Positions 24,337 to 33,851 of a stretch of DNA of 64,000 nt are shown here, piece after piece. A model generated the notes under the pieces. The model was not told the DNA's origin, made no database searches, and saw only the letters and a list, made by a program, of their open reading frames with translations. The stretch is taken from assembly GCA_946480815.1 (NCBI GenBank), contig CAMLLB010000013.1:1-64000 (forward strand). The letters run 5' to 3'. This DNA comes from an uncultured Flavobacteriales bacterium. GTDB lineage: Bacteria; Bacteroidota; Bacteroidia; Flavobacteriales; Crocinitomicaceae. How positions within the stretch are numbered: position 1 is the stretch's first letter; each line of letters begins with the position of its first letter. A program made the position numbers and the translations under genes.

Positions 24337-25875
24337 TTAATTATTCTCTGCTTCAGCTTCCGCTTCAATCTCATCAAACTTCATTCTGATTTCCTGGCGT
24401 AACTGACGATTGTACGTTTCCATCAGGTATTTGAAGTAATTCGGAGTACTTTTTGCAATACACTTCGTATACGTTTTCAATCGGTGCTCAATATGATCCT
24501 GAAGTGCATCCACAATTTGAATGGCATCATCCAGATCTCTTGTTTTTCTTACAATTCCTTCACAGTGATTTGTCAAAGAAAGGTCTACGGCCAGCTTTCC
24601 CTTCTCCCCTTTGTCCAGACAATCGTAATATACATCACGAATACTGAATTCTTCAAGGAAATTAGTGTCAACCAATTGTTCCATGTGACGTGGAAACTCA
24701 AATTCAACTTCAAATTCCAGGTCATCATCCTCGCTTAAACGGGACTCCAGGAACCGATCCGGAAAACGGAAAGCATCCTGCCAGTTGATGTAATCCTGCC
24801 ACAATCCGAAACGACGAACATTGTTCCCCAAATCAATTAACTTAAAGTTGGATTTATTTGGTAAACGACGTGATCCACGACCAATCATCTGATGATATAA
24901 GGTCAATGAACGTGTTGCACGATTCAAAATAATCGTTTCAACCGTTGGCTCATCGAAACCGGTAGTCAAAATTCCTACCGATGTCAAAATAGCATCTTTT
25001 GTTGTTTTGAACCAGGATAACACATCTTTTCGGTCTTTATCTGAAAAGGTAGAATCCAGGTGACGGATCTTATACCCTCTTTTCTTGAATGTCTCTTCTA
25101 CCCGCAGGGAAGTTTCAATACCGGAATTGAAAATAAGTGTTTTGTCACCTACAGCCACTTCCTCGTATGCAAACAACAATTTCTCCTGCATGAAGTAATT
25201 TCCATAAACCGTTTCGGAAGAGCTTACTGTAAAATCACCATTGGTACCGATTTTTAACCCATGCAGGTTCACGTCATATGTGAACGTTTCCGCATCAGAC
25301 AAATAACCGCCTTGAATTAATGAAGCAATGCTTTCACCAACCAGTAATTTGTTGTAATGATCGTTTAATGGGAGTGCTTTATTGGAGCTCAGCGGTGTAG
25401 CAGTTACTCCAAGGATATTTGCCCCGGAATAATATTGGAAAATCTTTCTGAAACTGTTGTAATGCGCTTCATCCACGATTACCAAACCAACTCCATCCAC
25501 GAAATTTTCATTTTCCTGTAAACGGTTGTTCAATGTTTCAACCATCGCTATATAACACGGATGGTGTTCTTCATCGATCAGGTTCTTCACATCACTGGAA
25601 ATAACCTTATTGGAAATTCCGATCGCATTTAATTGCTTGGAAGTTTGTACGGATAATTCAATGCGGTGAGTCAGGATCAATACTTTTTTCTGATAACGCT
25701 CAATATAACTCTTCGCTACTTCAGAAAAGATCACGGTTTTACCGCCTCCTGTCGGAAGTTGGAATAGCAGATTATAATCAGAACCATTTTTATCCAGTTC
25801 ATCTATGATTGCATTTACAGTCTTTTCCTGAAACGGATATAATTTCTTTGCTTGAAACAGCTCTTCGTCGATCAT
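24337..25875 (-). CDS. DEAD/DEAH-box helicase (type III restriction-like superfamily 2)
   Basis: 512 residues. Motif I is LPTGGGKTVIF (about 40-50), motif II VDEAH, motif III GVTATP, and motif VI HQMIGRGSRR. The C-terminal ~130 residues are charged and helical. This resembles stand-alone SF2 helicases of the ResIII/UvrB group; no nuclease or methylase gene is adjacent, so a restriction system is not supported. The substrate, DNA or RNA, is unknown. It has an excellent bipartite promoter at 25895-25925 and a palindrome at its 3' end. Confidence 0.88.
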   Translation of the reverse strand: MIDEELFQAKKLYPFQEKTVNAIIDELDKNGSDYNLLFQLPTGGGKTVIFSEVAKSYIERYQKKVLILTHRIELSVQTSKQLNAIGISNKVISSDVKNLIDEEHHPCYIAMVETLNNRLQENENFVDGVGLVIVDEAHYNSFRKIFQYYSGANILGVTATPLSSNKALPLNDHYNKLLVGESIASLIQGGYLSDAETFTYDVNLHGLKIGTNGDFTVSSSETVYGNYFMQEKLLFAYEEVAVGDKTLIFNSGIETSLRVEETFKKRGYKIRHLDSTFSDKDRKDVLSWFKTTKDAILTSVGILTTGFDEPTVETIILNRATRSLTLYHQMIGRGSRRLPNKSNFKLIDLGNNVRRFGLWQDYINWQDAFRFPDRFLESRLSEDDDLEFEVEFEFPRHMEQLVDTNFLEEFSIRDVYYDCLDKGEKGKLAVDLSLTNHCEGIVRKTRDLDDAIQIVDALQDHIEHRLKTYTKCIAKSTPNYFKYLMETYNRQLRQEIRMKFDEIEAEAEAENN

Positions 25876-25894
25876 TTGTTAAAAAAAGGGCTTA

Positions 25895-25925
25895 CAAAAG
25901 TACGGTTCTTTTAAGGATTTACAAA
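25895..25925 (-). promoter_or_regulatory. Bipartite TTTG-N19-TACTTTTG promoter of the helicase gene
   Basis: On the minus strand TTTG (25922-25925) is followed after exactly 19 bases by TACTTTTG (25895-25902), matching the Bacteroidota -33/-7 consensus. The ATG is 19 bases further on. Confidence 0.7.
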
Positions 25926-26165
25926 CAGGCTGACTCAAATATTCTCATAATTTTATTTAAACGGCTCATTTTTCGTCCTTCAGGTAATCCGGATATCCGA
26001 ACAACCAACATTCCAAGGTCTGAATATCCCCCGGATCTGAATATATTCATAACTCATTTTTCCTTTAATTATTATCTCACACAATAAAATCACCTATTAA
26101 GACATTTTAATAAATGAGCCCCATTAGTGGCATATTAATTGAGTAAGTTTAATAAAACGAAAGTC

Positions 26166-26282
26166 ATGAAAACAAAAACGATAAAAGAGAAAAAACAAAG
26201 CAGCTCAAAAAGTTTTGACAAGGCTTTGATCCATTTAGGGATCCATTACCCGGTCCAGCCGATTGTGATTAAAAAAGCTTAA
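26166..26282 (+). CDS. Possible 38-residue basic small protein
   Basis: ATG at 26166 opens 38 codons: a lysine-rich start (MKTKTIKEKKQSSSKSF) then DKALIHLGIHYPVQPIVIKK and an Ala before the stop. The TAA overlaps the stop of the convergent TonB receptor gene. TAAGTTTA 20 bases upstream is close to TAnnTTTG. It is too short for reliable coding statistics. The stretch 25926-26165 before it shows nothing else. Confidence 0.4.
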   Translation: MKTKTIKEKKQSSSKSFDKALIHLGIHYPVQPIVIKKA

Positions 26283-28705
26283 AAATCAAAACCTCCGCCT
26301 CCACTGTTCTCATTGGAGCGTTTGTCCTCTTTGAAGTCAGTTTTCCCAAATTTATATCGAATACTGACAATAATCCTTCTGGTTTCCCATTTAAACTGTG
26401 AAGACTGGAAAACTGTTGGCTGATCCACCTCAAAGTTAAACCCTTGCGTATTGAAAATATCCGTCACTCTCAAACCTATTCCCCATTTGCCGTCCCATAA
26501 CGATTTATCCGCAGAAAAATCTATCGAACCTCTTGGATTCATTCTTCCCTGAGCAGTAATAGATGGAGCATTGTATCGTCCATTAACCTGAATTGTCAGT
26601 GTTTTCTTCATCAAATCCACTGTTGAGCTAAACTTCATTCCGAATACAAACCCTTCGCGGTTCCAGTCCGTACTTGGATCATCGTCTTTATATGTGATGT
26701 AATTCCCATTGAATGAAAGCATATTTCTCCAAATCTGAACGGGTCTAAGCTGCATCACAATTTCTCCCCCGGAACTCACCGAATTGTCAATATTGGCAAA
26801 CGTTCCGTTTGAAGTACCGTTTTCGTAATAGATTTTCACCCGTTGGATCACATGACTCGTATAACGCTGATATAAAGCAAATGCCAATGTAAACTTCTTT
26901 GAATTGTAATCCAGTCCCAAATCGATCGAATGGATGTATTCCGGTCTCAAAGCCGGATTTCCGCTGCGTAAATTATAAGGATCAGCATAAGAAGTGAATG
27001 GGTTTAAATTTCCGGAATTCGGACGATTAATTCGTCTGCTGTATCCGAGTGATAATTCAGTTCCTTTCTTCACTTCATAGCGAATGGTTGCCGAAGGAAA
27101 AAAGTTAAAATATTCGTTTTTAAAGTTCTGGTTCTTGGAAATCAAATTCGGGTTTTGAATACTGTATTCGAAACGAATTCCTGCCTGGTAACGGAATTTA
27201 TTCAACTGACCGCCGATAATTCCATAAGCAGAGTAAATACTTTCCAAATACTTATAGTTATAATTGGAAATCGTATCCGAAACGTAATTTCCGGAAATAT
27301 CTTTCGATTCCGATGAAGAACGCAGGCTCATGTTTCGCTGGATCATTTTCAACCCGCTTTCGGTCCGGATCTTATGCTTCAATAAGCGAATAAAATCCAA
27401 AGAAAGTGTGGTAAAATCATTTGCTTCGCGACTGAACAAATGTTGGTCTGTGGCAGGAACATTGGCAGGATAAGCAGTTGACTGCAGGTAAAATCCTTCA
27501 TCCGTACCTTGCGAAAGCGATTGATATGCATTCGCATCCAACGAACCTTTATCATCTTTAAAATCCCATTTATAACCAAGGGAAAAATCGATATTTTGTG
27601 TTGTATTCGGATCTTTTGAATTCCGTGTCCAAATGGCCGAGGTATCACCAAAATTGTTGTAACGTGTATTGACCTGATTCCCGGTTCGTTGACGATCTCC
27701 GGCATTTCCTGCAATACTCCAGGAAAGCGTATTCCGGTCTTTCACATACACATCCATTCCAATCTTCGCGGTATGTGTAATATTCAAATCACCTCCATAT
27801 CGCTGCTGATTCAAACTGACTATCGTATCACCTGAATATTGGTTCAGATCGGAAAAATTATTCCGGTATCCGTCACGATACGAATACGAGTAATTTCCAT
27901 ACAGGTTGAATCGTGTATTTCGTAAATTGAGCCCCAAAGTTCCGGTATACAAACCTCCGGTTCCAACCGTAGCAGCTACGTTTCCATTGATACCGCGCTT
28001 TGCATTTTTCTTCAATACAATATTGATAATACCGGATGTTCCGTCAGGATCGTATTTTGCCGACGGATTGGTCACTATCTCAATGCGTTCGATACTGCTT
28101 GCAGGAATTCCATCCAGAACACTTTTTCCGTTTCCTCCCGACATGTTACTTGGCTTTCCATCGATCAGTACCGTCACATTCCCATCTCCACGTAAGGAAA
28201 TTGCTCCATCCTGGTCCACTTCAACTGAGGGAACATTGTTCAAAACATCCGTTACACTTCCGCCGGTTGCAGCAATATCGTCTCCAACATTGTAGACTTT
28301 CTTATCCAAACCCAGTTGCAAGGGTGTTTTGTCCTGTTGGACAATTACTTCATCCAATTCCCTGGTGGAATTTACCAGGGCGATAGTGCCCAATTTACGC
28401 AGGTTCTTATTTGCTGACAGGGAAATATTCGAAATGGTTTTATTCTTGTAATCAGGATTGGAAATGACGATGTAATATGTTCCGTACTTGATGTCTTCCA
28501 ACACGAAAGATCCGTGCTCATCTGTATAAATCCCATTGACAACCAATGAATCTTTTACGCTGAAAATGCGGACCATGGTATATTCCAAAGGAGTCTTGGA
28601 CACGGAATCCAAAACTTTTCCATCAATAGAGCCAGTACCCTCCGAAATTTGAGAAATTGCAAAAAAAGGGCCTAAGAAAAAGAATGTTAAAAGCGTAAAG
28701 CGCAT
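26279..28705 (-). CDS. TonB-dependent receptor-like outer-membrane protein (OMP_b-brl_3 type)
   Basis: 808 residues: a signal peptide (1-19), a CarboxypepD_reg-like domain (about 25-105), a plug domain (about 130-235, with SVTDVLNNVPSVEVDQDGAISLRG) and a long C-terminal barrel (LGYSRRINRPNSGNLNPF is typical of the outer membrane beta-barrel family 3). It probably imports an unknown ligand or acts as a large outer-membrane barrel. There is no adjacent SusD gene, so a polysaccharide locus is not supported. It ends with a glycine-rich GGGGFDF. Confidence 0.88.
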   Translation of the reverse strand: MRFTLLTFFFLGPFFAISQISEGTGSIDGKVLDSVSKTPLEYTMVRIFSVKDSLVVNGIYTDEHGSFVLEDIKYGTYYIVISNPDYKNKTISNISLSANKNLRKLGTIALVNSTRELDEVIVQQDKTPLQLGLDKKVYNVGDDIAATGGSVTDVLNNVPSVEVDQDGAISLRGDGNVTVLIDGKPSNMSGGNGKSVLDGIPASSIERIEIVTNPSAKYDPDGTSGIINIVLKKNAKRGINGNVAATVGTGGLYTGTLGLNLRNTRFNLYGNYSYSYRDGYRNNFSDLNQYSGDTIVSLNQQRYGGDLNITHTAKIGMDVYVKDRNTLSWSIAGNAGDRQRTGNQVNTRYNNFGDTSAIWTRNSKDPNTTQNIDFSLGYKWDFKDDKGSLDANAYQSLSQGTDEGFYLQSTAYPANVPATDQHLFSREANDFTTLSLDFIRLLKHKIRTESGLKMIQRNMSLRSSSESKDISGNYVSDTISNYNYKYLESIYSAYGIIGGQLNKFRYQAGIRFEYSIQNPNLISKNQNFKNEYFNFFPSATIRYEVKKGTELSLGYSRRINRPNSGNLNPFTSYADPYNLRSGNPALRPEYIHSIDLGLDYNSKKFTLAFALYQRYTSHVIQRVKIYYENGTSNGTFANIDNSVSSGGEIVMQLRPVQIWRNMLSFNGNYITYKDDDPSTDWNREGFVFGMKFSSTVDLMKKTLTIQVNGRYNAPSITAQGRMNPRGSIDFSADKSLWDGKWGIGLRVTDIFNTQGFNFEVDQPTVFQSSQFKWETRRIIVSIRYKFGKTDFKEDKRSNENSGGGGFDF

Positions 28706-28745
28706 AAAAAAGGGAAGAAATAAAGGGTAAAGATATAGGAAAAGG

Positions 28746-28772
28746 CAGACTTCGACTCCGCTCAGTCACCTT
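28746..28772. repeat. REP-like half element CTTCGACTCCGCTCAGTCACC
   Basis: A single arm of the element that forms a full hairpin at 44749-44807. It lies between the receptor gene start and the marR stop. Confidence 0.6.
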
Positions 28773-28807
28773 TATTCAATTAATAAGTCGGAACTCGTAA
28801 TTCGGAA

Positions 28808-29251
28808 TTACCCTCGAAGTTTGTCTAGTAAGTTACTCAGAATCTCCGCTTCTTCTTCCGTTAGATTTCCGGTGAAGTCCAATTCAGACTGCTTATCATC
28901 ATCGATTTGTTTCAAAATCGCCAAACCGGCTTCTGTGATTGAAACATACACTACTCTGCGGTCAGATTCACAGCGAACGCGCTCCATTAGACCTTTGTCG
29001 ATCAATTTATCCATTAATCGTGTGGTATTCGGAGATTTTTCCACCATTCTTTCTTTCACGGAATTGACGCTGATCGCATCATTTGCGCCGCGAAGAATTC
29101 TTAAAATGTTAAATTGAGGCATGGACAAATCAAATTTTGCCATGTAGGAATTTTGAATATTCCCTAAGTAATTTGAGGTATAACGAAGATTTACCACAGC
29201 TTTGTGCTTAGAATTTCTAAATTTCGATTGGATGACTTTACCTATTTCCAT
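28808..29251 (-). CDS. MarR-family transcriptional regulator
   Basis: 147 residues with the winged-helix pattern of MarR: LSMPQFNILRILRGAN, recognition helix region VNSVKERMVEKSPNTTRLMDKLIDKGLMERV, wing RCESDRRVVYVSITEAGL, and dimerisation helices at both ends. It is a cytoplasmic DNA-binding repressor or activator with an unknown ligand and targets. It has its own bipartite promoter. Its position between the TonB-family receptor and the glycosidase operon might mean it controls one of them, but there is no direct evidence. Confidence 0.9.
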   Translation of the reverse strand: MEIGKVIQSKFRNSKHKAVVNLRYTSNYLGNIQNSYMAKFDLSMPQFNILRILRGANDAISVNSVKERMVEKSPNTTRLMDKLIDKGLMERVRCESDRRVVYVSITEAGLAILKQIDDDKQSELDFTGNLTEEEAEILSNLLDKLRG

Positions 29252-29255
29252 GTGA

Positions 29256-29286
29256 CAAAATTAATTACCGTGGTATTATTTACAAA
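29256..29286 (-). promoter_or_regulatory. Bipartite TTTG-N19-TAATTTTG promoter of the marR gene
   Basis: On the minus strand TTTG (29283-29286) and TAATTTTG (29256-29263) are separated by exactly 19 bases. The ATG starts only four bases after the -7 box, suggesting a leaderless or very short-leader transcript. Confidence 0.68.
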
Positions 29287-29319
29287 ATTTAACTCGTTAA
29301 AAATACTTATTAATTTGAG

Positions 29320-31797
29320 TTAATGATAAAACCAGAAAAAACTCTCTTTCGTTAGCTTTCCTTCGAATGTAAATTCAATGCGGTGTTTTCCGGGAAGCAG
29401 GTGAACAAAATTTTGTTCCATCAATACTTTTCCGTCTTTTGAAGTAAACCAGAAATCCTTCAGAATCGTTTCGTTCTGGATCATTACAACTCCTTTCCCA
29501 GTGGCAGGATCCAATGATTCAACTGTTACTACCGGCTCACTAATCGTTACCGGTTTTTCAGGCAATAAATCATGAATAAACAGGCGTTCACAAGTTTTTC
29601 CGGTTTCATCTTTCCATTGAAAATTAATTGCAAAATCTTTTCCTTTGAATCTGTTTAATTCCTGCGGGAACAGTTCCACTGAGTGCGGATAAGCGATCGT
29701 TTGGTGACATTTGAAGCTTTCGAGCAATTTCCCCTGAAAATCATACACCTGGGCGTTAATTTCACATAAAAACCCCGTTGGAATATCCGAAATAAGCACA
29801 TATTTCTCTTTTCCCAGTGTATCGATTTTAGCAGCAATCGTCACATCTTTGAAATCGTTTTTCACCTGGTATTGCAGTGCTTTCCATCTTCCATAATAAT
29901 CCATACTACTCCAGGTCGGAGCAGGCCAGCAGTCATTAAACTGCCAGTAAAGTGTTCCGGCACATCTTGGAAAGGTCGTACGGTGCGCAATAACAGCTAT
30001 CCCAACCGCTTTTGCCTGTGTAAGCTGGGAAAAATAAACAAAACGCTGAAAATCTGCTGTTTTACCATAAAGCAAGTCGGAATGTTTTGCGATCATATTG
30101 TTTCCAACATAGCTTTTCTGACGCAATTTCATTAAAGGGCTATCCAATTGCCAATCGGCAGGCTTACTGAATGAAGACAAGGTGGCCAATTCAGGAAAAG
30201 ATTGAAAACCGTATTCTGCATTGAACCGACCCGATTTTCTGCCAAAATCCTCTATCGGATCTGTTCCATGCCAAACTCCCCAATAATGCTGAGTTCCATC
30301 GTTATAAAATTTATCATTTCCCCAATTGCTTAAAGGGGAAGTATGTTCATAAGGAATTTTGGTAAACGCATGGATGGTTTGAGGGATCAATTCTTTGAAC
30401 AGTTTCTGGTAATATGAACTGATCAACACCTCATCTTTCTTTGATAAATTGTACTCTTTTTGAAAGTCCCAATTTTTCCAGGCTACATCTACTTCATTAT
30501 TCCCGTTAAACAAGGTCAATGAAGCATGAGAAGCCAACCTGGGGATTTGTTGCGTCAATTCTGTTTTTACATTTGCCAGAAACTCATCTGTTCCAGGGTA
30601 CATGGCGCAGGCAAACATAAAATCCTCCCAAACCATTAATCCACCTTCATCACAGGCTTCCAAGAATGATTCACGCGGGTAAAATCCTCCACCCCAGATA
30701 CGCACCATGTTGAAATTGCAATCCAACATAGTTTGAACGGCATTTTTTAATTTTTCATCCGTAATCCGGGCAGGAAAAATATCATCCGGGATGTAATCGG
30801 CACCTTTGCAAAAAACCGGTCGGTTATTTACTTTGATCTGAAAGGAGATTCCCCATTGATCTTTTTCCTGGATCAACTCCACTTTTTTCAGGCCGAAACG
30901 GATTTTTTTTTCCAAAATGACATCTCCCTTTTCATTTTGCAAAATCCAGTGATCTTCATATAAATAGGCCTCTCCCTGCCCTCTTGGCCACCACAATTTC
31001 GGATTTGAAACCGTTTCTGTACGTTTCAACTGTTTGTTTTCACTTTTCAGTGTCTGATCACCAAACAACTTACTTTTCCAGGTAAAGGTCTCATTAGTTT
31101 CTCTCGCCAAAAGCATCGTAAATTCGGAACGTGCTTTTTCATCACTTACTTCCAGGGTATTCGAGTAGTTTGCCAACACCCTGTTGGATGAATAAACATC
31201 CACTTTTACCGGCTCCCAAAATCCCATAGTGAGCATTCGCAAGGACCAATCCCAGCCAAACTGGTATTGTGGTTTCCGGCAGTGAGGCGCCACTTTTGTT
31301 TTCCCCACATCATTTGGAGCAGGAAGTGTTACTCCTACTTTCGACATCCGTGGTTTCTGGTACATAATCGGTGGTGTAAAAACCACTTTCAGCTTGTTCT
31401 TACCTGAAACAATCTTGTCCTTGACGTCAAAACGGTAATGTACAAAGGCATTATTGGTTTCTGCAACGAATTTTCCGTTCAAAAAGATCGAAGCATACGT
31501 ATCGATACTGGGAAAGTCCAATTCAACAAATTGTTTCAATTCGGATTCTGTCAGTAAAAACTCAGATTCAAGTGTCCATTGATGGTTTTCGATCCAGGTA
31601 AATTTATCTTCATTCATCCCCACAAAAGGATCCGGAAGCAGATTCGCTGCAATCAATGCCTCTTGCACTGATCCTTTTTCTCCCAGGGGAATCCATACTT
31701 TTGATATCGGATGCTGGACTTTCCAGGATAAATTCAGCTGTCCCAAAACTTGATTCGTCAAAAAAATCAATGCAATAAAAAAACCGGTCTTTACCAT
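29320..31797 (-). CDS. Beta-mannosidase (glycoside hydrolase family 2)
   Basis: 825 residues with a signal peptide (1-20, ending VLGQ), so it is exported. GH2 order: sugar-binding jelly roll (about 20-205), immunoglobulin-like domain, and a TIM barrel with acid/base Glu435 in FNGNNEVDVAW and probable nucleophile Glu528 in NAEYGFQSFPE; GFYPRESF and VRIWGGG are further family motifs. It hydrolyses terminal beta-mannosides, including Man-beta-1,4-GlcNAc of the N-glycan core. Its ATG overlaps the stop of the glycosylasparaginase gene (ATGGTAA), so the two are translationally coupled. Confidence 0.92.
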   Translation of the reverse strand: MVKTGFFIALIFLTNQVLGQLNLSWKVQHPISKVWIPLGEKGSVQEALIAANLLPDPFVGMNEDKFTWIENHQWTLESEFLLTESELKQFVELDFPSIDTYASIFLNGKFVAETNNAFVHYRFDVKDKIVSGKNKLKVVFTPPIMYQKPRMSKVGVTLPAPNDVGKTKVAPHCRKPQYQFGWDWSLRMLTMGFWEPVKVDVYSSNRVLANYSNTLEVSDEKARSEFTMLLARETNETFTWKSKLFGDQTLKSENKQLKRTETVSNPKLWWPRGQGEAYLYEDHWILQNEKGDVILEKKIRFGLKKVELIQEKDQWGISFQIKVNNRPVFCKGADYIPDDIFPARITDEKLKNAVQTMLDCNFNMVRIWGGGFYPRESFLEACDEGGLMVWEDFMFACAMYPGTDEFLANVKTELTQQIPRLASHASLTLFNGNNEVDVAWKNWDFQKEYNLSKKDEVLISSYYQKLFKELIPQTIHAFTKIPYEHTSPLSNWGNDKFYNDGTQHYWGVWHGTDPIEDFGRKSGRFNAEYGFQSFPELATLSSFSKPADWQLDSPLMKLRQKSYVGNNMIAKHSDLLYGKTADFQRFVYFSQLTQAKAVGIAVIAHRTTFPRCAGTLYWQFNDCWPAPTWSSMDYYGRWKALQYQVKNDFKDVTIAAKIDTLGKEKYVLISDIPTGFLCEINAQVYDFQGKLLESFKCHQTIAYPHSVELFPQELNRFKGKDFAINFQWKDETGKTCERLFIHDLLPEKPVTISEPVVTVESLDPATGKGVVMIQNETILKDFWFTSKDGKVLMEQNFVHLLPGKHRIEFTFEGKLTKESFFWFYH

Positions 31798-32786
31798 TTC
31801 CGATCAAAAGGAGTATCAATTAATTCGTCCCGGTCACTGGTTTTCAATGCATAATTAAATCCGTTGTAAACCGAAAAACCACCTACTTCTCCTTTGGTGT
31901 TTATTGCAATAAACGCGCACTGTAAACCGGTCATATCCTTGTGTTTACGAATCAATCGTTCAACTGTTTCTTTACATGCCTGTTCCGGGCTTTTCCCCTG
32001 GCGCATCAATTCCACAACAGTATGGGCACCTGCAATTCGAATAATGGATTCTCCCAAACCGGTTGCAACAGCCCCACCCACTTCCTGGTCTACAAACAGC
32101 CCCGAACCAATGATCGGAGAATCTCCCAAACGTCCAGGTAATTTATACGCCCATCCGGAAGTAGTACACGCTCCGCTTATTCTTCCCTGCTGATCAATTG
32201 CCAGCAAACCGATTGTATCGTGATTCTCGTGATTGATTTCAGGTTTCTTAGCGATCGCGGCCTGTTCCTTTTTCCATTTCTCCCATTCTTTTTTCACTTC
32301 CGGAAGCGGAGTTTTAATGGTTTCGAATTTATGTTTCAAGGCATATTGCTTTGCTCCAGCTCCAACCAGCATAACATGCGGAGTGTTTTGCATGATGTGT
32401 TTGGCAACAGAGATCGGATGTGCAATTCCTTCCAGGTAGCCAACAGATCCACAATTCGACTCCCAATCCATGATACACGCATCCAGCGTTACATGGCCTT
32501 CACGGTCGGGCATTCCACCGATTCCAACACTTCGGTTGGTTACATCGCTTTCTGTTTGTCTTGCACCCGCTTCCACAGCATCCAATGAACTTCCGCCCGC
32601 TTCCAGTTTAAGCCAACCGGCATTATTTGCAGGTTGTCCATGACTCCACGTCGAAATCATCTTTGCTCCACCTTTGTATTCGGAAGAAAAAGAAGTCTCT
32701 TGCGATTCTTCGGCCGCAAAAGAAGGTTTTACAATCGATGCAGCTAATCCGACTGCACCCAATTTGACAAAAGATCTGCGTTCCAT
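31791..32786 (-). CDS. N4-(beta-N-acetylglucosaminyl)-L-asparaginase
   Basis: 331 residues of the Ntn-hydrolase glycosylasparaginase family. Self-cleavage is expected before Thr191 in ENHDTIGLLAID, which becomes the nucleophile; GLFVDQEVGGAVATGLGE is the conserved downstream segment. The N-terminus (MERRSFVKLGAVGLAA) looks like a Tat-type or Bacteroidota export signal, so it probably acts in the periplasm. It splits GlcNAc from asparagine, the last bond of an N-linked glycan. It starts 3 bp after mltG and overlaps the beta-mannosidase gene by 7 bp. Confidence 0.92.
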   Translation of the reverse strand: MERRSFVKLGAVGLAASIVKPSFAAEESQETSFSSEYKGGAKMISTWSHGQPANNAGWLKLEAGGSSLDAVEAGARQTESDVTNRSVGIGGMPDREGHVTLDACIMDWESNCGSVGYLEGIAHPISVAKHIMQNTPHVMLVGAGAKQYALKHKFETIKTPLPEVKKEWEKWKKEQAAIAKKPEINHENHDTIGLLAIDQQGRISGACTTSGWAYKLPGRLGDSPIIGSGLFVDQEVGGAVATGLGESIIRIAGAHTVVELMRQGKSPEQACKETVERLIRKHKDMTGLQCAFIAINTKGEVGGFSVYNGFNYALKTSDRDELIDTPFDRKW

Positions 32787-32789
32787 AAC

Positions 32790-33851
32790 TTATTGATTGG
32801 CAATTTCGGATGCTAACCACTTCTGGAATTCAGCAGCATATTTTGCATGATCGGCGTAATCTTTTGCAAAATTGTGCAATCCATCGTAATTCGGTTGAGC
32901 ACACATGTAGATATAATCGTTGTTATCCGGATTCAATACTGCTTCAACTACTCCTGTCGGCGGCATGGAAATAGGTCCGGGAGGTAAGCCATTGTACAAA
33001 TATGTATTATACGGGCAATCTTTGTTTCTGTGCTCATAAGTCAAACGCTGAACACCTTCCAACTGATCCCCCCAGCAAAACTTAAATGTCGGATCTGATT
33101 GCAATTTCATACCGGTATTCAAACGATTCAGATACAAACGGGCAATGATCGGCCACTCAGAAGCATTTTTCGACTGTTCACCATATACAATGGAAGCCAG
33201 CGTAACTGCCTGGGAAGGTGATTTCAAACCCACTTCTTTCAATTGAGCCATTCTTGCCGGAGTCCAGAAGTTTTTGAACTCTTTCGCCATACGCTCCAGG
33301 AAAGCTTCTTTTCCGGTATCGTAATACATCCTGTAAGAATTTGGCATAAATAAAGCAGGGACCTGCTCTAAGGTAAACCCGTATTTATTGAGTGTTTCCG
33401 TACTGGTAATATACTCTTCCAGTTCGGTACTGTCAACCATTATAGCTTCTGAAACTTTCACACACAAGTCATGAATGGTTTTGCAATTGTTGAACGTCAC
33501 TATCACTTCCACTTCAAAACTTCCGCTTTTCAACGAATTCAACAGATCACGATAAGAAGTACCTGCCGGGAAAGCATACATACCGGGTTCAATATTTTCA
33601 ACCGTCAGTTTCTTGTAATTTGCCATGGAAAGAAAAGCATCCGTATCACCGATTACACCTGCTTGCTTTAAATCACTGGCAATTTCTTCCAGCGAACGAC
33701 GATTATCGACTACCACACGTACTTCTTTGTTATTGGAAGTTTTTTTCAGGTAAATCATAATAGGCGTCCACCCGAATACCAGTGCAACTCCGATCAACAT
33801 GACAGCAATTGCTGCAAATACTAACTTTTTGTTTCTTTTCTTTCCAGACAT
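32790..33851 (-). CDS. mltG: Endolytic transglycosylase MltG
   Basis: 353 residues: one N-terminal membrane anchor (about 10-30), a LysM-like region, and the YceG domain with catalytic Glu225 in LASIVYGEQSKNASEWPIIARV-type context (here ...IIARLYLNRL) and QSDPTFKFCWG. It cleaves nascent peptidoglycan and terminates glycan strands in the inner membrane. The first 31 bases overlap the 3' end of the GNAT gene, so the two are coupled. The order GNAT-mltG near dapF is common in Bacteroidota. Confidence 0.92.
   Translation of the reverse strand: MSGKKRNKKLVFAAIAVMLIGVALVFGWTPIMIYLKKTSNNKEVRVVVDNRRSLEEIASDLKQAGVIGDTDAFLSMANYKKLTVENIEPGMYAFPAGTSYRDLLNSLKSGSFEVEVIVTFNNCKTIHDLCVKVSEAIMVDSTELEEYITSTETLNKYGFTLEQVPALFMPNSYRMYYDTGKEAFLERMAKEFKNFWTPARMAQLKEVGLKSPSQAVTLASIVYGEQSKNASEWPIIARLYLNRLNTGMKLQSDPTFKFCWGDQLEGVQRLTYEHRNKDCPYNTYLYNGLPPGPISMPPTGVVEAVLNPDNNDYIYMCAQPNYDGLHNFAKDYADHAKYAAEFQKWLASEIANQ

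Noticed and set aside
24337..25875. Type III restriction or defence system built on the helicase
   Set aside because: No methylase, nuclease or other defence gene is adjacent; the neighbours are a lipoprotein gene and a TonB receptor.
26279..28705. Polysaccharide utilisation locus around the TonB-family receptor
   Set aside because: There is no SusD-like gene nearby, and the nearest glycosidase operon is separated by an independently transcribed marR gene.
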